Shown here: positions 1-7,995 of the stretch, in pieces
Numbering within the stretch: position 1 is the first letter of the stretch
Layout of the letters: every line of letters starts with the position of its first letter
From: Clostridiales bacterium
Lineage (GTDB): Bacteria; Bacillota; Clostridia; Oscillospirales; Oscillospiraceae
NCBI GenBank assembly: GCA_003525905.1
Contig: DQIA01000013.1
Location: 1-17,459 of the forward strand
Direction: 5' to 3'
DNA length: 17,459 nt
Notes under the pieces: generated by a model
What the model was told of the DNA's origin: nothing
The model's input: only the letters and a program-made list of their open reading frames with translations
The model's database searches: none
Position numbers and translations under genes: made by a program

Positions 1-123
1 ACGGCCCCGTTGGGGCCTCGCAATGACAATTCGGGGGCTATTACCGTTTTACCGTCAAACTGCACTGGCCGGCCGCGCAGCGCCGGGCCCGGCTGTCCGC
101 TCCCCGGTATACGGAAATTAGCA

Positions 124-150
124 GCTGCCACTTGACGTTTGAGCGGCAGC
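124..150 (-). terminator. possible weak terminator after spoIVA
   Basis: Read on the minus strand, 25 bases beyond the spoIVA stop, a nine-pair stem (GCTGCCGCT with AGTGGCAGC, one G.U pair) closes a nine-base loop and is followed by TGCTAATTT. The T-tract is poor, so termination is only a guess. The rest of 1-174 shows no gene; a short GGCCCC/GGGGCC hairpin sits at 3-17 without a T-tract. Confidence 0.3.
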
Positions 151-174
151 CTGTTCGTATTTGGCAGCCCGCCC

Positions 175-1647
175 TCAGAACATCAGGCAGATGAGGCCGT
201 TCGCACCCTCGTTGATGATCTTCGTCAGGGCGTCCTTCAGCTTATAGCGCGCGTCCTCCGGCATACGCTTGAGCTTCGTGTTCAGGCCCTCGTTCACCAG
301 CTCAAAGACGGAGCGGCCGAAAATATTGCTCTCCCAGAGCTTCTCCGGATCGGACTCATAGCCGCCGAGCAGATACTGCACAAGGTCCTCGGACTGCTGC
401 TCGTTGCCGACCATGGGGCTGATCTCCGTCTGGATGTCGGCGCGCAGCATATGGATGGACGGCGCGCTCGCGCGCAGCTTCACGCCGTAGGCCCCGCCCT
501 TGCGGACGATCTCCGGCGCTTCGAGATGCATCTCCTCCGCTGCAGGCATGACGATGCCGTAGCCCGTGGCGCGCACCTCGTCCAGCGCGGCAGAGATTTT
601 ATCGTACTCGCGCTTCATGGCCGCAAGCTCCGTCAGCAGGCGTAGGAGCTGGCCGTCGTTCCCCACGGAGAAGCCGGTGCGCTCGCTGAGGATCTGGTAA
701 AACAGCCCCTCGCGGAACTCCAGCTCACAGGTAACAGTCCCACTGCCGAGATCGACGTCCGAAACACGGCAGCCGCAGACCTGCTCCAGCTCACAGGCGC
801 GGCGCAGCGCCGGCTCGGCATCCGCGAGGCAGGCGATACCCGCCGCATTCTCCCGCAGGGCGGAATAGAGTGCTGCCTTGAGCGGGTGCTCCAGCTCGAG
901 CGCCCGTACCCACGCCGGGAGGAACACGCGCACCTCCCGCATCGGGAACGTATAGAGCAGGGCGCGCAGCAGCTCGCCAAGCTCCGCCTCGTGCAGGGAC
1001 TGGCAGTCCGCCGTCACGGCGTGCACGCCATAGGTCTCCTCCAGCTCGCAGCGCAGTGCCTGTGCCTGCCCGCCGTTCGGCGCGGCAGAATTCACAACCA
1101 CGAGGAACGGCTTCCCCGTTGCCTGCATATCCCGGATGGCCCGTGCCTCTGCCTCGCGGTAGTCTGCGCGCGGGATGTCCGTGATGGACCCGTCCGTCGT
1201 GACGACGAGGCCCACCGTGCTGTGCTCCTCCATGACCTTGCGCGTGCCGAGCTCGGCCGCCTCCTCCATAGGGAGCTCCGTGTCGGCCCACGGCGTCGTG
1301 ACCATGCGCGGCTGGCCGTTTTCCGTCGCACCGATGGCCCCGTCCACAAGATAGCCCACGGAATCGATGAGCCGCACGGACAGGCGCGCCGTGCCGTCCG
1401 GCGTGATCTCCACGGCCTCCTCCGGCACGAATTTCGGCTCCGCCGTCATGATCGTCCGGCCGGAGCCGCTCTGCGGCAGCTCGTCGCGCGCCCGCTCGCG
1501 CTGATAGAGATCCTCGATATTGGGGATCACCAGTTCCTCCATGATGCGCTTGATCAGCGTGGATTTTCCCGTGCGCACCGGTCCCACCACGCCGATGTAG
1601 ATGTCTCCGCCCGTTCTTCTGGCAATGTCGGCGTAAAGATTGCTCAT
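175..1647 (-). CDS. spoIVA: stage IV sporulation protein A (spore coat morphogenetic ATPase)
   Basis: SpoIVA polymerises on the outer forespore membrane, using ATP, to form the basement layer on which the spore coat is built; it is also needed for cortex formation. The product is 490 residues, about the size of the B. subtilis protein (492). Near the N-terminus is a P-loop, GPVRTGKST (residues 22-30), followed by RTIMTAEPKF (about 64-73) and LIDSVGY (about 93-99) in place of a Walker B; VVVNSAAP near residue 185 ends the TRAFAC-like ATPase domain. The C-terminus (GANGLICLMF) fits the conserved membrane-targeting end of the family. An upstream GTG at 1665 is possible, but the ATG at 1647 has GGAGG at 1656-1660 with eight bases spacing and restores the family start MSNLY. 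The gene is monocistronic, separated from degV by a terminator. Forespore or mother-cell control is expected, but no convincing sporulation sigma promoter was identified. Confidence 0.96.
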   Translation of the reverse strand: MSNLYADIARRTGGDIYIGVVGPVRTGKSTLIKRIMEELVIPNIEDLYQRERARDELPQSGSGRTIMTAEPKFVPEEAVEITPDGTARLSVRLIDSVGYLVDGAIGATENGQPRMVTTPWADTELPMEEAAELGTRKVMEEHSTVGLVVTTDGSITDIPRADYREAEARAIRDMQATGKPFLVVVNSAAPNGGQAQALRCELEETYGVHAVTADCQSLHEAELGELLRALLYTFPMREVRVFLPAWVRALELEHPLKAALYSALRENAAGIACLADAEPALRRACELEQVCGCRVSDVDLGSGTVTCELEFREGLFYQILSERTGFSVGNDGQLLRLLTELAAMKREYDKISAALDEVRATGYGIVMPAAEEMHLEAPEIVRKGGAYGVKLRASAPSIHMLRADIQTEISPMVGNEQQSEDLVQYLLGGYESDPEKLWESNIFGRSVFELVNEGLNTKLKRMPEDARYKLKDALTKIINEGANGLICLMF

Positions 1648-1707
1648 TATCACAGCCTCCCCCACAGTCTCGTGATACAGGCTATGCGGCAGGGCGGACA
1701 GGTATGC

Positions 1708-1751
1708 AAAAGCCTGTCAAGAAGTCCCTTGGGCCTCTTCGACAGGCTTTT
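1708..1751 (-). terminator. rho-independent terminator of degV
   Basis: Inverted repeat AAAAGCCTGTC (1708-1718) and GACAGGCTTTT (1741-1751), with additional pairing of AAGA/TCTT inside. It begins 29 bases after the degV stop and the minus-strand right arm ends in TTTT. It insulates spoIVA, which starts about 60 bases further on. Because the arms are symmetric it could stop plus-strand transcription too. Confidence 0.75.
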
Positions 1752-1780
1752 GCCAAAATTCATAAAATATGGTACGAATA

Positions 1781-2632
1781 TCAGTTCTTGAGCTTGTGCA
1801 GGTACAGCACGCCGAGCGTGCCCTCGCCGCAGTGGCACGAGATCGTGCAGCCCGCGTTTGTCTCATAGATATGCTTGAAACTGCCGCACTCGCGCACGGT
1901 GCGGTGCACGGTGTCGAGGATCTCCTGCGGGACGGGCGTGTGCGTGATGAAGATCGTATCGTACAGCAGGTCGTCGTGGTTCTCCAGGCGGTCGCGGACA
2001 TAGTGCTCCATGCACTTGACATAGCTGCCGCGGTACTTTTTGCCGACGATCATCTTGTTGTCCACGACCTCGATGCACGGCTTCAAGCGCAGCAGGTTCG
2101 CACCGAGAGCCACGACCGACGAGCAGCGGCCGCCCTTGACCATGTAATCCAGCCGGTCGAGCAGGAAGCTGGCGTCGACCGTTGGGGCAAACGCATTGAG
2201 CTGCCGGTACATCTCCTCAGGGTCCGTGGCGGTCTTTGCAAGGCGGCAGGCCTCGAGCACAACATGGCCCTGACCGGTGGAGAGGTTGCGGGAATCGATA
2301 ACGTAGACATTCGGCAGGTCCTCTGCAGCGAGAACAGCGTTCTGATGCGATGCGGAAAAGCCGGAGCCGATGTTCACATGGAACACGGCGTCATATTCCT
2401 TTGCCAGCTCGGCAAAGCGGTCGTGGAACACGCCGACCGGCACGGCTGCCGTGCTGCACAGCGCGCCGCCCGCTGCAACATGAGCAAAAATATCGGCGGG
2501 CTGGATATCGACGCCGTCGCGGAAGCTCTCGTCGCCCTTGTTGATAAACAGGGGGAAAAGCTCGATGTCATTCTCGCGCAGAAGCTCCGGCGAGAGATCG
2601 CAGGTACTGTCGGACGTGATCTTGATTTTCAT
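1781..2632 (-). CDS. DegV family fatty-acid-binding protein
   Basis: DegV (FakB-like) proteins bind a single fatty acid and, where a FakA kinase exists, present it for phosphorylation and entry into phospholipid synthesis. The 283-residue product is the usual length. It has the N-terminal TSDSTCDL (residues 6-13), the STAAVPVG segment (60-67, equivalent to the TSxPSxG loop), GSGFSASHQNA (89-99), IDSRNLSTG (112-120), and LLRLKPCIEV...GKKYRG (about 190-212), all in family order. No FakA kinase gene is in this window, so the physiological partner is unknown. The ATG at 2632 follows GGGAG at six bases spacing. It is transcribed alone from a perfect consensus promoter and ends at its own terminator. 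Confidence 0.93.
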   Translation of the reverse strand: MKIKITSDSTCDLSPELLRENDIELFPLFINKGDESFRDGVDIQPADIFAHVAAGGALCSTAAVPVGVFHDRFAELAKEYDAVFHVNIGSGFSASHQNAVLAAEDLPNVYVIDSRNLSTGQGHVVLEACRLAKTATDPEEMYRQLNAFAPTVDASFLLDRLDYMVKGGRCSSVVALGANLLRLKPCIEVVDNKMIVGKKYRGSYVKCMEHYVRDRLENHDDLLYDTIFITHTPVPQEILDTVHRTVRECGSFKHIYETNAGCTISCHCGEGTLGVLYLHKLKN

Positions 2633-2673
2633 AGGTTTCTCCCATTCTGCAGAATTTTGCGGTATTACTGTTT

Positions 2674-2702
2674 ATTATATCCTGTAAAAAAAAACCTGTC
2701 AA
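2674..2702 (-). promoter_or_regulatory. consensus sigma-A promoter of degV
   Basis: On the minus strand TTGACA (2697-2702) and TATAAT (2674-2679) are separated by exactly 17 bases, which include a run of nine T. Both hexamers match the sigma-A consensus at all positions. The start of transcription should be near 2667, giving a 5' leader of about 35 bases. Confidence 0.9.
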
Positions 2703-2737
2703 GAACTCGCTGGGCAAAAAAGCATCCTCCGGCGCGG

Positions 2738-2766
2738 TTGCATTCCTGCGCGCGATGTAGTATACT
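2738..2766 (+). promoter_or_regulatory. sigma-A promoter of the 2819-4062 gene pair
   Basis: TTGCAT (2738-2743), 17-base spacer, TATACT (2761-2766). It points away from the degV promoter, and their -35 boxes are 35 bases apart. The expected start is near 2773, with a leader of about 46 bases to the ATG at 2819. Confidence 0.8.
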
Positions 2767-2818
2767 AAAGTCAAAGAAATTCGGGATCGTTCTTGATCTC
2801 TCAAAGGGAGGCCGCGCC

Positions 2819-3604
2819 ATGAAAGTGCCGGAATACTATATGACGCTCCTGCAGGAGCTCTCCGAGGGGACGCGCAAGCCGCCGGAGGGCATCTCTCTGT
2901 CGCAGCAGGAGCCGCTGCCCCGCGCCATTGAGCTGCAGCAGCAGATCCAGGGCATGGGGCTGCCAGAGTTCCTCCGCCGCTGTGCCGCGCAGGACGGAAC
3001 CGAGCTGGACGAGGACGAGCTGGAGGCCCTGAAGCCGGAGAATCTGCTCGCCGCGCTGGCCCGCGACCCCGCGCCGACGCAGACACCGCCCGAGGCTCTT
3101 GAAGATCTCGAGGGGCCGAAGGAACCCGATCCCCCCGTCATCGAGGAGCCGGACGATCCCCGCAGCGTCTACTCCGTGCTGCTGGACTGCTGCAGTCTGG
3201 ACGAGGACCTGCTGCGCTATCTCATCGACGTGCTGCAGCGCAACGCGGACAAGGAATTCCAGAAGCTCGCGCTCGTCACCACGCGCAAGGCCTTCCCGCC
3301 GGAGGCCCTGCTGGAATGGCTGGCCGGGCTGGAGAGCCGCGCCACGCGGGAGGAGCTGATCTGCTCGGCCGTGATGGACGCCTGCCTCGACCGTCTGGCA
3401 AGCGAGGACCAGAAGGAGCTGATGGCCGCCCTGCTCAGCGGCGACCGCAAGACGTTTGAGCTGTTCCGCTGCGAAGCGCCGGAGCTTGTGCATCTGCCGC
3501 AGGCGACGTTCGAGTGGTACGCCGAAAATTATCTCGACCACTACTACCCCATCCGCTATCTCATCCGCTTCAACGGCATCAGGCTGCCGGAGGCTCCGCG
3601 ATGA
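2819..3604 (+). CDS. hypothetical acidic cytoplasmic protein
   Basis: I do not recognise this family. The 261-residue product has no signal peptide or membrane segment. Residues 1-82 are helical-looking and glutamine/glutamate rich. Residues 83-115 form a proline- and acid-rich linker (contains EPDPPVIEEPDDP). Residues 116-261 look like a folded helical domain with aromatic clusters near the end (FEWYAENYLDHYYP, about 231-244). The ATG at 2819 follows GGGAGG at seven bases; a much longer upstream open frame is only the shadow of degV. The stop overlaps the next start as ATGA at 3601-3604, so translation of the two genes is probably coupled. The layout suggests a two-domain adaptor or regulatory protein, but no function can be given. 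Confidence 0.85.
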   Translation: MKVPEYYMTLLQELSEGTRKPPEGISLSQQEPLPRAIELQQQIQGMGLPEFLRRCAAQDGTELDEDELEALKPENLLAALARDPAPTQTPPEALEDLEGPKEPDPPVIEEPDDPRSVYSVLLDCCSLDEDLLRYLIDVLQRNADKEFQKLALVTTRKAFPPEALLEWLAGLESRATREELICSAVMDACLDRLASEDQKELMAALLSGDRKTFELFRCEAPELVHLPQATFEWYAENYLDHYYPIRYLIRFNGIRLPEAPR

Positions 3605-4062
3605 CGGGCCACGCCGCGCTCGCCCGCGCGAATTTTGAAACGGGCTGCAACTGCGCGCAGGCCGTCCTGTGCGCCTATCCGGAGCTGCTGCCGCGCGAGA
3701 CGGCCATGAAGCTCGGTGCCTCCCTCGGCGGCGGCATCGGGCGGCTCCGCGAGGTCTGCGGCGCGGTCAGCGCCATGGTCCTGCTGGCCGGGCTGCTGTA
3801 TGCGGATACGGACATCCCGACGCACGAGCGCAAGCAGGCGCATTACGCCCGCGTGCAGGAGCTGGCCCACCGCTTTCAGTCCGCCCATGGCTCCTATCTC
3901 TGCCGGGACCTTCTGGCCGGGGTAGAGACGACGCCCGGCGGCGCGCCGGAGGCCCGCACGGCGCAGTATTACGCCAAACGTCCCTGCGCCGGGCTATGCG
4001 AAAGCGCCGCCGCCCTGTTCGATGCCTATGTGCAGGAAAATCCGCCAGAGAAACAGCCTTAA
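3601..4062 (+). CDS. C_GCAxxG_C_C family redox-type protein
   Basis: A 153-residue small cysteine-rich protein of the C_GCAxxG_C_C family (putative redox-active proteins; biochemical role not established). Family landmarks seen in order: F-x2-G-C-N-C-AQAV with C16 and C18, the glycine-rich GGGIGRLREVCGAVSA (43-58, C53), C101 in YLCRDLL, and C129/C133 in KRPCAGLC. A hydrophobic helix (AMVLLAGLLYA, about 58-68) packs after C53 as in other members. The start overlaps the stop of the preceding gene (ATGA), with no separate strong ribosome binding site, so it is probably translated by re-initiation. The pair shares one promoter and ends in the strong terminator directly downstream. Confidence 0.88.
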   Translation: MTGHAALARANFETGCNCAQAVLCAYPELLPRETAMKLGASLGGGIGRLREVCGAVSAMVLLAGLLYADTDIPTHERKQAHYARVQELAHRFQSAHGSYLCRDLLAGVETTPGGAPEARTAQYYAKRPCAGLCESAAALFDAYVQENPPEKQP

Positions 4063-4064
4063 AG

Positions 4065-4100
4065 CAATGACCCTGCTGCAAGCTCGCAGCAGGGTCATTG
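4065..4100. terminator. two-way rho-independent terminator
   Basis: A perfect 15-pair stem, CAATGACCCTGCTGC (4065-4079) and GCAGCAGGGTCATTG (4086-4100), with a six-base loop. On the plus strand TTTTGCTTATTT follows; on the minus strand CTTTAAGG follows. It lies between convergent genes: two bases after the stop of the 3601-4062 gene and six bases after the aspS stop, so it serves both operons. Confidence 0.9.
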
Positions 4101-4106
4101 TTTTGC

Positions 4107-5876
4107 TTATTTGTCTTCGACGATGGCGATGTGCACATCGGCAAGCTGCTTCGGATCGACGGCGGACGGGGCATCCATCATCAGGTCCTGCGCATTCTTG
4201 TTCATCGGGAACGGGATGACCTCGCGGATGGAGTCCTCACCGGCCAGCAGCATGACCATGCGGTCCACGCCCGGAGCGATACCGGCATGGGGGGGCGCAC
4301 CGTAGCAGAACGCATTGTACATGGCCGGGAACTTGGCCTTGACATCGGCTTCGCCGAGGCCCACGAGCTCAAAGGCACGGATCATGATCTCGGGGTCGTG
4401 GTTCCGGACGGCGCCGGAGGACAGCTCCACGCCGTTGCAGACCAGATCGTACTGATAGGCGTTGATCGTCAGCGGGTCGATCTCGCCGCGATGCGCGCGC
4501 TCAAGCGCCTCCAGACCGCCCTGCGGCATAGAGAACGGATTATGACAGAACTCCAGCTCGCCGGACTCCTCGCCGATCTCATACATCGGGAAGTCGACGA
4601 TCCAGCAGAACTCATAGCGCTCGGCATCCATATGGCCCTCGACCTGCGCGCCGAGCAGCTTGCGCAGCGCACCCGCGGTCTTGACGGCCGCGCCGTACTT
4701 ACCGGCAGCCAGCGCAACGAAGCTGTTCTTCGTCAGGCCGAGCTTTTCGATGACCTCGTCCTTCTTTTCGGCGACAAACTTGGAGATGCCGCCGACCAGC
4801 TCGCCGTTTTCGTCCAGACGGAACCAGTAGGCCTTGCCGCCGGAGAGCATCTCGGCCTCGGCGCAGAGCTTGTCGATAAACTTGCGGGTCTTGTGGAAGT
4901 CCGGCACGACGACGGCCTTGACGGTCTGCCCGGCAAACGGCTCAAAGCCGCAGTCCTGCAGGCAGGCGGCGTCGGTCAGCTCAAGGTCGATGCGCAGATC
5001 GGGCTTGTCGGAGCCATAGCGGTCCATGGACTCGCGGAACGAAATGCGGCGGAACGGCGCAGCGGAGGCTGCCTTGTACTTGCCGTACTTCGTGAACACC
5101 GGGGGCAGCACATCCTCAAGGACGGCAAAGACGTCGTCCTGCGTAGCGAAGGCCATCTCCATATCCAGCTGATAGAACTCGCCGGGGCTGCGGTCGGCGC
5201 GGGCGTCCTCATCGCGGAAGCACGGCGCGATCTGGAAATAGCGGTCGAAGCCGGAGGTCATGAGCAGCTGCTTGAACTGCTGCGGAGCCTGCGGCAGGGC
5301 ATAGAACTTGCCGGGATGGTTGCGGGCCGGGACGAGATAGTCGCGCGCGCCTTCGGGCGAGGAGCTCGTCAGGATCGGCGTGGTGATCTCAAGGAAGCCG
5401 CGCTCCGTCATGCTGCGGCGCAGGTCCGCCACGACATTCGAGCGCAGGATGATGTTCTTCTTGACCTCCGGATTGCGCAGGTCCAGATAGCGGTACTTCA
5501 GGCGCTGATTTTCGTCAGCCTCCTTCGAGCGGTTGATCTCGAAGGGCAGCGCATTGTAGCGGCAGCGGCCAAGCACGGAGACGCTCTCCGGCACGACCTC
5601 GATCTCACCCGTGGGCTGCTTCGGGTTCTTGCTGGTGCGCTCGCGTACCACGCCGGTCACGGAGATCGTGGATTCGCGGTTGATGGGCTTGAAGGCCTGC
5701 ATCATCTCCTCCGACTCAATGACGACCTGCGTCGTGCCGTAGAAGTCGCGCAGGACGACAAAGGCCAGATTGCTGCCGACCTCGCGCATATTTTCCAGCC
5801 AGCCCGCCAGTGTGACGGTCTTGCCGGCGTCGGCGAGACGAAGCTCGCCGCAGTTGTGCGTTCTCGATTGCGTCAT
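4107..5876 (-). CDS. aspS: aspartate--tRNA ligase
   Basis: Class II aminoacyl-tRNA synthetase charging tRNA-Asp (possibly also tRNA-Asn if the strain lacks a dedicated AsnRS; not decidable here). The 589 residues match the bacterial D-type enzyme. An N-terminal OB anticodon-binding domain (VTLAGWLENMREVG, about 21-34) is followed by class II motif 1 (FLEITTPILT, 161-170) and motif 2 (FRDEDARADR, 220-229). The bacterial GAD insertion (GGKAYWFRLDENGELVGG region) comes next, then motif 3 (GIAPGVDR, 532-539). The segment after motif 2 reads SPGEFYQLDMEMAF rather than the more usual QPEFTQID form. The ATG at 5876 has GGGGGA eight bases upstream. It is the last gene of the dapA-dapB-hisS-aspS operon, 19 bases after hisS. 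Confidence 0.97.
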   Translation of the reverse strand: MTQSRTHNCGELRLADAGKTVTLAGWLENMREVGSNLAFVVLRDFYGTTQVVIESEEMMQAFKPINRESTISVTGVVRERTSKNPKQPTGEIEVVPESVSVLGRCRYNALPFEINRSKEADENQRLKYRYLDLRNPEVKKNIILRSNVVADLRRSMTERGFLEITTPILTSSSPEGARDYLVPARNHPGKFYALPQAPQQFKQLLMTSGFDRYFQIAPCFRDEDARADRSPGEFYQLDMEMAFATQDDVFAVLEDVLPPVFTKYGKYKAASAAPFRRISFRESMDRYGSDKPDLRIDLELTDAACLQDCGFEPFAGQTVKAVVVPDFHKTRKFIDKLCAEAEMLSGGKAYWFRLDENGELVGGISKFVAEKKDEVIEKLGLTKNSFVALAAGKYGAAVKTAGALRKLLGAQVEGHMDAERYEFCWIVDFPMYEIGEESGELEFCHNPFSMPQGGLEALERAHRGEIDPLTINAYQYDLVCNGVELSSGAVRNHDPEIMIRAFELVGLGEADVKAKFPAMYNAFCYGAPPHAGIAPGVDRMVMLLAGEDSIREVIPFPMNKNAQDLMMDAPSAVDPKQLADVHIAIVEDK

Positions 5877-5895
5877 GGATCAATTCCCCCAAAAA

Positions 5896-7254
5896 TTATT
5901 TCTCTAAAATCACGGAGCCCTTGTTCAGCTCGGAAATTCCCTTGCGGATCAGCTCGACCGCCTCATCCGGCGACAGACTGACCTGCTGACCGGTGCGCAG
6001 GTCCTTGACGGAGCAGGTGCCCTGCGCGATCTCGTCCTCGCCGAGGAAGACGACATACGGGATGCCCAGCTTGTCGGCATACGTCATTTTCGCCTTGAAC
6101 TTCTTCTGCTCGGAATAGATCTGCGTGCGCAGGCCCGCATTGCGGAAGCGCGTCGCCAGCTCGACGGCGGCGGTAAAGTCGTCCGTCATGGGCAGCAGCA
6201 GCACATCGGCCGGGGCCGTGAGCAGGTCCGGATTGAGCATGCCCTGCTCGTCGAGCACATAGAACAGGCGCGTCAGGCCGATGGCCACGCCGACGCCGGG
6301 CAGGCTGCGGTCGGAGTAATACTCCGCCAGATTGTCATAGCGGCCGCCTGCGCAGATCGCGCCGATCTCAGGATGGTCGAGCATGCGCGTCTCATAGACG
6401 GTGCCGGTGTAGTAGTCCAGTCCGCGTGCGATGGTCAGGTCAACGGCAAAGTTCTCCTCCGGCACACCGAAGGCCGCCAGATACTTCGTCACGGTCGTCA
6501 ACTCGTCGAGGCCGGTGTCAAAGGCCTCGTCGCGGCCGCGGTAGGCTTCGAGGCGCTCGAGCACCTCGGCATTCGTGCCGCGGATGGCGATGAAGCGGAG
6601 AATTTCGTCGGCATCCTGCTCCGAAAGGCCGATGTCCTCGACGAGGATGACGCGGACCTTGTCCGGGCCGATCTTGTCAAGCTTGTCCACCGTGCGCATG
6701 ATATCGCCGGACTTTTCCGTCAGGCCGAGCATGGCATAGAAGCCGTTGAGAATTTTGCGGTTGTTCACGCTGATGCAGAAGCGCTTCAAGCCGAACTCCG
6801 AGAATACCTTATAAATAATGGACGGAATTTCCGCCTCGTTGACGACGGAGAGCTTGCCGTCGCCGATGATGTCGATATCGGCCTGATAGAATTCGCGGAA
6901 GCGGCCGCGCTGGGCGCGCTCGCCGCGGTAGACCTTGCCAATGGCATAGCGCCGGAACGGGAAGCAGAGCTCATTCTCATGCAGAGCGACGTATTTTGCC
7001 AGAGGAACGGTGTGGTCGAAGCGCAGTGCCAGATCGGAGTCGCCCTTCTGGAAGCGGTAAATCTGCTTTTCCGTCTCACCGCCGCCCTTGGCCAGCAGGA
7101 TTTCGGCCGACTCGATGATGGGCGTGTCGATGGGCGTGAAGCCGTAGAGGGCGAAGTTCTTCCGCAGGATCTCCAGCATACGCTCGAACTTCTGCTGCGG
7201 CGCAGGCAGCAGCTCCATAAAGCCGGAGAGCGTGCGGGGTTTCAGTTTTTCCAT
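5896..7254 (-). CDS. hisS: histidine--tRNA ligase
   Basis: Class II synthetase that charges tRNA-His. The product is 452 residues, somewhat longer than the common 420-430. Motif 1 lies around YGFTPIDTPIIE (37-48), RFDHTVP at 78-84, and motif 2 around RYAIGKVYRGERAQRGRFRE (102-121). The histidine-specific signatures are RGLDYY (277-282) and RYDNL (305-309), and motif 3 is GVAIGLTRL (322-330). A C-terminal anticodon-binding domain follows (about 350-440). AAGGAAG lies seven bases before the ATG. It is co-directional with dapB (27-base gap) and aspS (19-base gap) with no terminator between, so it is cotranscribed. No T-box leader fits in the gap. Confidence 0.97.
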   Translation of the reverse strand: MEKLKPRTLSGFMELLPAPQQKFERMLEILRKNFALYGFTPIDTPIIESAEILLAKGGGETEKQIYRFQKGDSDLALRFDHTVPLAKYVALHENELCFPFRRYAIGKVYRGERAQRGRFREFYQADIDIIGDGKLSVVNEAEIPSIIYKVFSEFGLKRFCISVNNRKILNGFYAMLGLTEKSGDIMRTVDKLDKIGPDKVRVILVEDIGLSEQDADEILRFIAIRGTNAEVLERLEAYRGRDEAFDTGLDELTTVTKYLAAFGVPEENFAVDLTIARGLDYYTGTVYETRMLDHPEIGAICAGGRYDNLAEYYSDRSLPGVGVAIGLTRLFYVLDEQGMLNPDLLTAPADVLLLPMTDDFTAAVELATRFRNAGLRTQIYSEQKKFKAKMTYADKLGIPYVVFLGEDEIAQGTCSVKDLRTGQQVSLSPDEAVELIRKGISELNKGSVILEK

Positions 7255-7281
7255 AGTCGTTCTTCCTTATATTGATATCGG

Positions 7282-7995
7282 TCAGATTTCAAACAGCAGC
7301 TCGTCGAGCGTATAGAAGCCCGGGCCCCGCCCGCAGATGGCCTGCGCAGCGCGCAAAGCGCCCGCCGCAAAAATTCTGCGGCTCGCAGCTCTGTGCGTGA
7401 TCTGCAGCGTCTCATCCTCGCCGAAGAAATAGACGGTATGCTCGCCCGCGACCGTTCCGCCGCGCAGCGAGAACACGCCGATCTCCTCCGGCTTGCGCTT
7501 GCCGCAGAGGCCCTCGCGGCCGTGAAGGACCGTTGCCGTGCCCTCGGGGTCCAGCTCCTGCAGCAGGAGCTTTGCCGTGCCGCTCGGCGCGTCGGCCTTC
7601 TGGTTGTGGTGGATTTCCACGATCTCCTTGTCCCAGCCCGCAAGGACGCCCGCATAATCATGCAGCATCCGGCGGAACACGGCGATGCCCGTGCTGTAGT
7701 TCGCCGTCCAGATGACAGGCAGCTCGCGGCCCAGCTCCTGCAGGGCATCGAGGTCCGGCTCCGTCAGGCCGGTCGTGCCGCTGACAAGGGCGGTCTTCGT
7801 GCGGTGCAGGTAGCCGAGCAGGGGCTGCAGCGCGCCGACGCCGGAAAAATCGAGGCAGACGTCCGCGCCGGGGGCCGTTTCATAGGCCTCGGGGCAGGTA
7901 ATGTCGGCATGGCCGACGACCTCCCAGCCGTGCTCCAGCGCCAGCTCCTCGAGCATACGGCCCATTTTGCCGTAGCCGCTCAGAAATACCTTCAT
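7282..7995 (-). CDS. dapB: 4-hydroxy-tetrahydrodipicolinate reductase
   Basis: Reduces 4-hydroxy-tetrahydrodipicolinate, the DapA product, to tetrahydrodipicolinate with NAD(P)H in the lysine/diaminopimelate pathway; the intermediate also feeds spore dipicolinate. The 237-residue product is at the short end of the family. It shows the nucleotide-binding GYGKMG (7-12), SGTTG (72-76) and ANYSTG (98-103). The family signature EIHHNQKADAPSGTA (127-141) carries the expected catalytic H129 and K133, and SLRGGTVAGEH lies at about 176-186. The start overlaps the dapA stop by four bases (ATGA), with AGGAGG seven bases upstream inside dapA, so the two genes are translationally coupled. Confidence 0.96.
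   Translation of the reverse strand: MKVFLSGYGKMGRMLEELALEHGWEVVGHADITCPEAYETAPGADVCLDFSGVGALQPLLGYLHRTKTALVSGTTGLTEPDLDALQELGRELPVIWTANYSTGIAVFRRMLHDYAGVLAGWDKEIVEIHHNQKADAPSGTAKLLLQELDPEGTATVLHGREGLCGKRKPEEIGVFSLRGGTVAGEHTVYFFGEDETLQITHRAASRRIFAAGALRAAQAICGRGPGFYTLDELLFEI

Noticed and set aside
1650..1710. Sigma-E-like boxes upstream of spoIVA (GCATACC and CATAGCCT, 13 bases apart)
   Set aside because: Both boxes match the sporulation sigma consensus too weakly to claim, although such a promoter is expected here.
1769..2818. Long plus-strand open frame upstream of the unknown acidic protein
   Set aside because: It is antisense to degV, which has clear family motifs, promoter and ribosome binding site. 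The real plus-strand gene starts at the ATG at 2819, which has GGGAGG upstream.
4098..5981. 627-codon plus-strand open frame opposite aspS
   Set aside because: GC-rich codon bias keeps the antisense frame open; the translation has no recognisable domain and aspS on the other strand is unambiguous.
6373..7275. 300-codon plus-strand frame opposite hisS, and similar frames opposite dapB and dapA
   Set aside because: Shadows of well-identified synthetase and dap genes; no ribosome binding sites and no family features.
7255..7281. T-box leader for hisS
   Set aside because: The dapB-hisS gap is only 27 bases and contains little beyond a ribosome binding site.
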